From Alphaproteobacteria bacterium UBA828 (lineage in GTDB: Bacteria; Pseudomonadota; Alphaproteobacteria; UBA828), in contig DBHM01000014.1 in NCBI GenBank assembly GCA_002296185.1, positions 1 through 7,194 of the forward strand: a DNA stretch of 7,194 bases, given 5' to 3'. The notes below the pieces were generated by a model. It was not told the DNA's origin and made no database searches. It worked only from the letters and a program-made list of their open reading frames with translations. Positions 5,772-7,194 of this stretch are shown piece after piece (position 1 is the first letter of the stretch; each line of letters begins with the position of its first letter). A program made the position numbers and the translations under genes.

Positions 5772-6227
5772 TTGTTACGTATAAGTAGAATGGCCGACTA
5801 TGCTGTGATAGCCATGAGTTATATGGCAAGGCATCCTCAAGCCAATCTATCTGCTACAGATATTGCAGAGTCAACAGGTTTGCCATTACCAAGCGTAAGT
5901 AAGATTCTAAAGAAATTATCTAAAGATGAAATTTTGCACTCTAAGCTTGGGGTGACTGGCGGATATACACTTTCAAGGCCCCCTGAGTCTATAACTATAG
6001 CTGATTTAATTTCGTCAGTTGAAGGCCCCATTGCTATAGCTGATTGTTTGGATAATAACCGTGGTTGCTCATTAGAAAATGTTTGTAAAGTAAAAATCCC
6101 GTGGCAAAGGGTGAGTAATATTATTGAAGAGGCTCTAACTGAATTATCGCTAGCAGATATAGTCGAATTAATGGATTTAAGTGATCCATTTTTATCATCT
6201 CATCCAACACAGGAATCTAGGGTATGA
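5772..6227 (+). CDS. Rrf2-family SUF system Fe-S cluster assembly regulator
   Basis: This 151-residue protein is an Rrf2/IscR-type winged-helix regulator, of the branch that precedes suf genes. The N-terminal MLRISRMADYAVIAMSYMAR (1-20) and the helix-turn-helix ATDIAESTGLPLPSVSKIL (28-46) are followed by the wing LGVTGGYTLSRP (59-70). A three-cysteine cluster site lies at C92, C99 and C105 (C-x6-C-x5-C), expected to bind an Fe-S cluster and sense cluster status; W111 follows, as in SUF-type members. The start is TTG at 5772, chosen because it restores the conserved MLRIS start and has a GGGGGG ribosome site (5761-5766) at 5 nt spacing; the next ATG at 5790 would cut into helix 1. Its stop overlaps the sufB ATG. 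It probably represses its own operon through the inverted repeat just upstream. Confidence 0.9.
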   Translation: MLRISRMADYAVIAMSYMARHPQANLSATDIAESTGLPLPSVSKILKKLSKDEILHSKLGVTGGYTLSRPPESITIADLISSVEGPIAIADCLDNNRGCSLENVCKVKIPWQRVSNIIEEALTELSLADIVELMDLSDPFLSSHPTQESRV

Positions 6228-7194
6228 GCGAAGCAAAGAAAATAAATGAAGATGAAATTATATCTGAATCTTTAAAGGATTATAAATATGGTTTTGTGAC
6301 GGATGTTGAATCAGAGACAGCCCCTCCGGGACTAAATGAAGATATAATTAGGTTTATTTCAGAGAAAAAATCTGAGCCAGATTGGTTATTAAATTGGCGT
6401 TTAAAAGCATTTAAAATCTGGGAAAGTTCAGTTGATAACGAGCCTTCTTGGGCAAAGATTAAGTATCCTAAAATAAATTTCCAGGAATCTTCATACTATT
6501 CAGCCCCTAAATCACGCGAAGATGCCCCAAAAAGTCTTGATGAAGTTGATCCTGAACTTCTACGTACATATGAAAAGTTAGGAATACCTCTAAGAGAGCA
6601 GGAAGTTTTAGCAGGCGTAGCCGTTGATGCTGTTTTTGATAGTGTGTCTGTTGCCACTACTTTCAAAGAAAAATTGTCTGAGCAGGGTGTAATCTTTTGC
6701 CCGATATCAGAGGCAGTCCACAGTCACCCTGAGTTAGTGAAAAAATACCTTGGTTCTGTAGTCCCAGTTACTGACAATTTTTATTCAACCCTAAATTCTG
6801 CTGTTTTCACTGATGGGTCATTTGTTTATATCCCAGATGGTGTGAGATGCCCTATGGAACTTTCAACATATTTTCGAATCAATGCAGCTAATACAGGTCA
6901 GTTCGAAAGAACGCTTATTATTGCAGAACCAGGGTCATATGTAAGTTATTTAGAGGGTTGTACAGCGCCGATGAGGGATGAAAATCAACTTCATGCTGCT
7001 GTAGTCGAGTTGGTGGCTTTAGATGACGCTGAAATAAAGTATTCAACCGTTCAGAATTGGTATCCTGGAGATGAAGATGGGAAGGGTGGTATATATAATT
7101 TTGTCACAAAGAGGGGCGCATGCCGGGGTAAGAACTCAAAGATTTCATGGACACAAGTTGAAACCGGATCTGCTATAACTTGGAAATATCCAAG
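6224..7194 (+). CDS. sufB: Fe-S cluster assembly scaffold SufB, 3' truncated by window edge
   Basis: The frame opens at ATG 6224 (ATGA overlap with the regulator stop) and stays open to the window end: 323 codons plus 2 nt of the usual 480-495, so about a third is missing. SufB is the scaffold core of the cytoplasmic SufBCD complex, on which sulfur and iron are assembled into [4Fe-4S] clusters. Characteristic blocks are PKSLDEVDPELLRTYEKLGI (102-121), GVAVDAVFDSVSVATTFKE (131-149), SDGS-like TDGSFVYIPDGVRCPMELS (196-214), FRINAANTGQFERTL (217-231), SYLEGCTAPMRDENQLHAA (241-259), VQNWYPGD (276-283) and GIYNFVTKRGACRG (289-302). The conserved C-terminal Cys and Glu needed for sulfur transfer would lie beyond the edge. 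An AGGA ribosome site lies 9 nt before the start. sufC, sufD and sufS likely follow, by analogy with other genomes. Confidence 0.96.
   Translation, partial: MSEAKKINEDEIISESLKDYKYGFVTDVESETAPPGLNEDIIRFISEKKSEPDWLLNWRLKAFKIWESSVDNEPSWAKIKYPKINFQESSYYSAPKSREDAPKSLDEVDPELLRTYEKLGIPLREQEVLAGVAVDAVFDSVSVATTFKEKLSEQGVIFCPISEAVHSHPELVKKYLGSVVPVTDNFYSTLNSAVFTDGSFVYIPDGVRCPMELSTYFRINAANTGQFERTLIIAEPGSYVSYLEGCTAPMRDENQLHAAVVELVALDDAEIKYSTVQNWYPGDEDGKGGIYNFVTKRGACRGKNSKISWTQVETGSAITWKYP

Noticed and set aside
5837..6031. Minus-strand open frame of 64 codons
   Set aside because: It is antisense to the conserved DNA-binding half of the Rrf2 regulator and shows no coding signal of its own.

Overview
This AT-rich window (roughly 35-40% G+C by eye) looks like the chromosome of a low-GC alphaproteobacterium. 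The main clues are an NDUFS4-type accessory subunit of respiratory complex I (a protein of alphaproteobacteria and mitochondria), a SUF-type Rrf2 regulator fused by ATGA overlap to a typical SufB, and dense gene packing. A free-living marine lineage is a plausible guess, but the sequence alone does not settle it.

Layout from left to right: tRNA-Pro(UGG), a 99-residue NDUFS4-like gene and tRNA-Arg(UCU) lie almost end to end on the plus strand (1-504). A 270-bp AT-rich gap follows. Next is a two-gene unit (775-2777): a gluconate-2-dehydrogenase-subunit-3-like small protein, overlapping by ATGA a 521-residue GMC flavoprotein oxidoreductase. Convergent to it is a cystathionine beta-lyase gene (metC type, minus strand, 2838-4049). 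A 248-bp divergent intergenic region with several short repeats separates metC from scoA-scoB (4298-5678), the two subunits of a 3-oxoacid CoA-transferase. A strong TTGACA-type promoter and a 37-bp inverted repeat precede the Rrf2-type SUF regulator (5772-6227), whose stop overlaps the start of sufB. sufB runs off the right edge after 323 codons.

The genes form several unrelated housekeeping or metabolic units: tRNAs plus complex I maturation, sugar or alcohol oxidation, methionine biosynthesis, ketone-body or short-chain acyl-CoA metabolism, and Fe-S cluster assembly with its likely autoregulator. I see no phage, transposon, CRISPR or defence system. The most unusual item is the small-subunit/GMC pair. 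It appears to have lost the cysteine cluster seen in related dehydrogenases, the Tat signal on the small subunit, and the neighbouring cytochrome c gene. This suggests a rewired, probably cytoplasmic, member of the glucoside-3-dehydrogenase/gluconate-dehydrogenase/pyranose-oxidase assemblage. The near-perfect inverted repeat in the suf promoter is the clearest regulatory element.
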